DNA of 6,484 nt from Ignavibacteria bacterium UBA4661. Lineage in GTDB: Bacteria; Bacteroidota; Ignavibacteria; Kapaibacteriales; UBA4661. How positions within the stretch are numbered: the first letter of the stretch is position 1; every line of letters begins with the position of its first letter. Positions 5,597 through 6,484 of this stretch are shown piece after piece. The stretch is from positions 1 to 6,484 of the forward strand of contig DHLT01000139.1 in the NCBI GenBank assembly GCA_002405405.1, given 5' to 3'. The position numbers and the translations under genes are program-made. Under the pieces are notes generated by a model. That model was not told the DNA's origin. It was given only the letters and a program-made list of their open reading frames with translations, and searched no databases.

Positions 5597-6442
5597 TTAC
5601 AAGATTACAGACCCGATGAGTGCATCGAGTTCTTGTTTGATTTGATATGGGCTGTCCAGAAATAACTCCTTCATTCGGAATTGGACCGTATCGCTTACGT
5701 CGTTCTTATGTTGAATGACCCACTCGGAAACCTTATGAGTGTAATCACGGTTGAATTGCAGTTTTTGCTTGTCAACCACGCCATGTTGAATCATGATTTT
5801 TGTCTTTTTTGGACAACGACATGGGTTGGATGGGTTGATGATTCCACACTTTCCGGAAACGTAGTGGAGAAGATCCATTTTCGCACGATGAAGTTTCACA
5901 CGGAAATTCACGGGTGAAATATCAAATATTAATGCACCTAGATTATGATCTGCACCAAAGATTTCACCGATGATGTAGAGAAGTCTCTGCTCGCGATTTA
6001 AGCACATCAACATAGCCGTAGAACACAGAATGCGAACTTCTTCGATTTCGTGTTCACTGAAATCCGGCTCTTCATACATGATGTTCTCAGCATGATGTTC
6101 TATGGTTTGCACGTGTTTCTCCCACTGACGCTGAGGAGCATTCAAAAAGTGATTGACGACAATTCTGTAGAGCCATGTTCTGAATTGACTTCCTCCTTGA
6201 AATGTTTTAAGATGGGTAATAATCTTGATCAAAACATCTTGTGTTGCATCGAGAGCATCATCAGGGTGCAGATACATTCTAAGAGCGACATTATAGATAA
6301 AATCCTGATGACTTTTGATCAATTTTTCAAGACTGTGTCTATTGCCTTGCAATGCTTCTTGAATCAAAAGAATATCGCTTGCAGATTCATGATGTGATAA
6401 TTCACGATCCGATAAATGTTGATTACCAATAGTTGTTTTCAT
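5597..6442 (-). CDS. ECF-type sigma-70 family RNA polymerase sigma factor with C-terminal Cys-containing extension
   Basis: This alternative sigma factor has 281 residues, longer than the usual 160-200 of ECF factors. Sigma region 2 spans about 25-101: LIQEALQGNRHSLEKLI (26-42), the polymerase-contact segment DDALDATQDVLIKI (61-74) and FRTWLYRIVVNHFLN (87-101). Region 4 covers about 140-195, with LNREQRLLYIIGEIFGADH (148-166) and the helix-turn-helix end ISPVNFRVKLHRAKMDL (175-191). An extension follows with KCGIINPSNPCRC (198-210; C199, C208, C210), GVVD (221-224) and a helical tail to 281. The tail resembles ECF factors I recall carrying a CGxxNxxNPCRC segment, but I cannot name the ECF group. 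The region between the two domains (about 102-139) is acidic and His-rich. No anti-sigma gene lies beside it in this window. The ATG at 6442 lacks a Shine-Dalgarno sequence, and the 42 bases beyond it show no clear promoter. Confidence 0.88.
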   Translation of the reverse strand: MKTTIGNQHLSDRELSHHESASDILLIQEALQGNRHSLEKLIKSHQDFIYNVALRMYLHPDDALDATQDVLIKIITHLKTFQGGSQFRTWLYRIVVNHFLNAPQRQWEKHVQTIEHHAENIMYEEPDFSEHEIEEVRILCSTAMLMCLNREQRLLYIIGEIFGADHNLGALIFDISPVNFRVKLHRAKMDLLHYVSGKCGIINPSNPCRCPKKTKIMIQHGVVDKQKLQFNRDYTHKVSEWVIQHKNDVSDTVQFRMKELFLDSPYQIKQELDALIGSVIL

Positions 6443-6484
6443 GGGGTACTGACTAAAAAATGGTACTGCTACACAATGTATGAT

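Noticed and set aside
6050..6397. 115-codon plus-strand open frame inside the sigma-factor gene
   Set aside because: Antisense to sigma region 2, which is clearly coding on the minus strand.
1..6484. Search for CRISPR repeats, tRNA or rRNA genes, transposases or terminal inverted repeats
   Set aside because: No regularly spaced repeats, cloverleaf-like segments or transposase-like proteins were seen by eye.

Overview
The window reads as an ordinary chromosomal or accessory piece of a Gram-negative bacterium. Evidence for an outer membrane is a TolC-type outer-membrane factor, a probable lipoprotein adaptor and an RND pump. Most starts lack a Shine-Dalgarno sequence, and the protein styles (Cys-tailed MarR, short CPVC thioredoxin-like protein, ECF factor with an NPCRC tail) suggest the Bacteroidota/Chlorobiota side of the tree. 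That placement is an inference from the look of the proteins, not a search result, and no 16S or marker gene is present.

Layout. Positions 1-2935, all on the minus strand, hold a three-gene heavy-metal efflux operon read right to left: outer-membrane factor (CzcC/CusC type, 1556-2935), periplasmic adaptor (CzcB/CusB type, 487-1491) and inner-membrane RND pump (CzcA/CusA type, 1-408, cut by the window edge after 136 codons). Positions 2936-3307 form a divergent control region. On the plus strand follow a 77-residue CPVC thioredoxin/glutaredoxin-like protein (3308-3541), a hairpin that is probably its terminator (3575-3620), and a MarR-family regulator with a four-cysteine C-terminal tail (3709-4422). 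Convergent to the MarR gene, on the minus strand, are a secreted alpha/beta hydrolase (4457-5470) and, upstream of it in the same direction, an ECF-type sigma factor with a Cys-containing C-terminal extension (5597-6442).

How the parts may work together. The three efflux proteins should assemble into one channel across both membranes and export a metal cation; which metal cannot be told, because the metal-relay part of the pump lies outside the window. The CPVC protein and the Cys-tailed MarR protein are plausible thiol- or metal-responsive partners, and they sit next to the efflux operon. This is inferred from adjacency and cysteine content only. The sigma factor and hydrolase could be co-transcribed, but no anti-sigma gene is visible. 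I see no tRNA, rRNA, CRISPR array, transposase or phage gene, and no clear evidence of an entirely new system.
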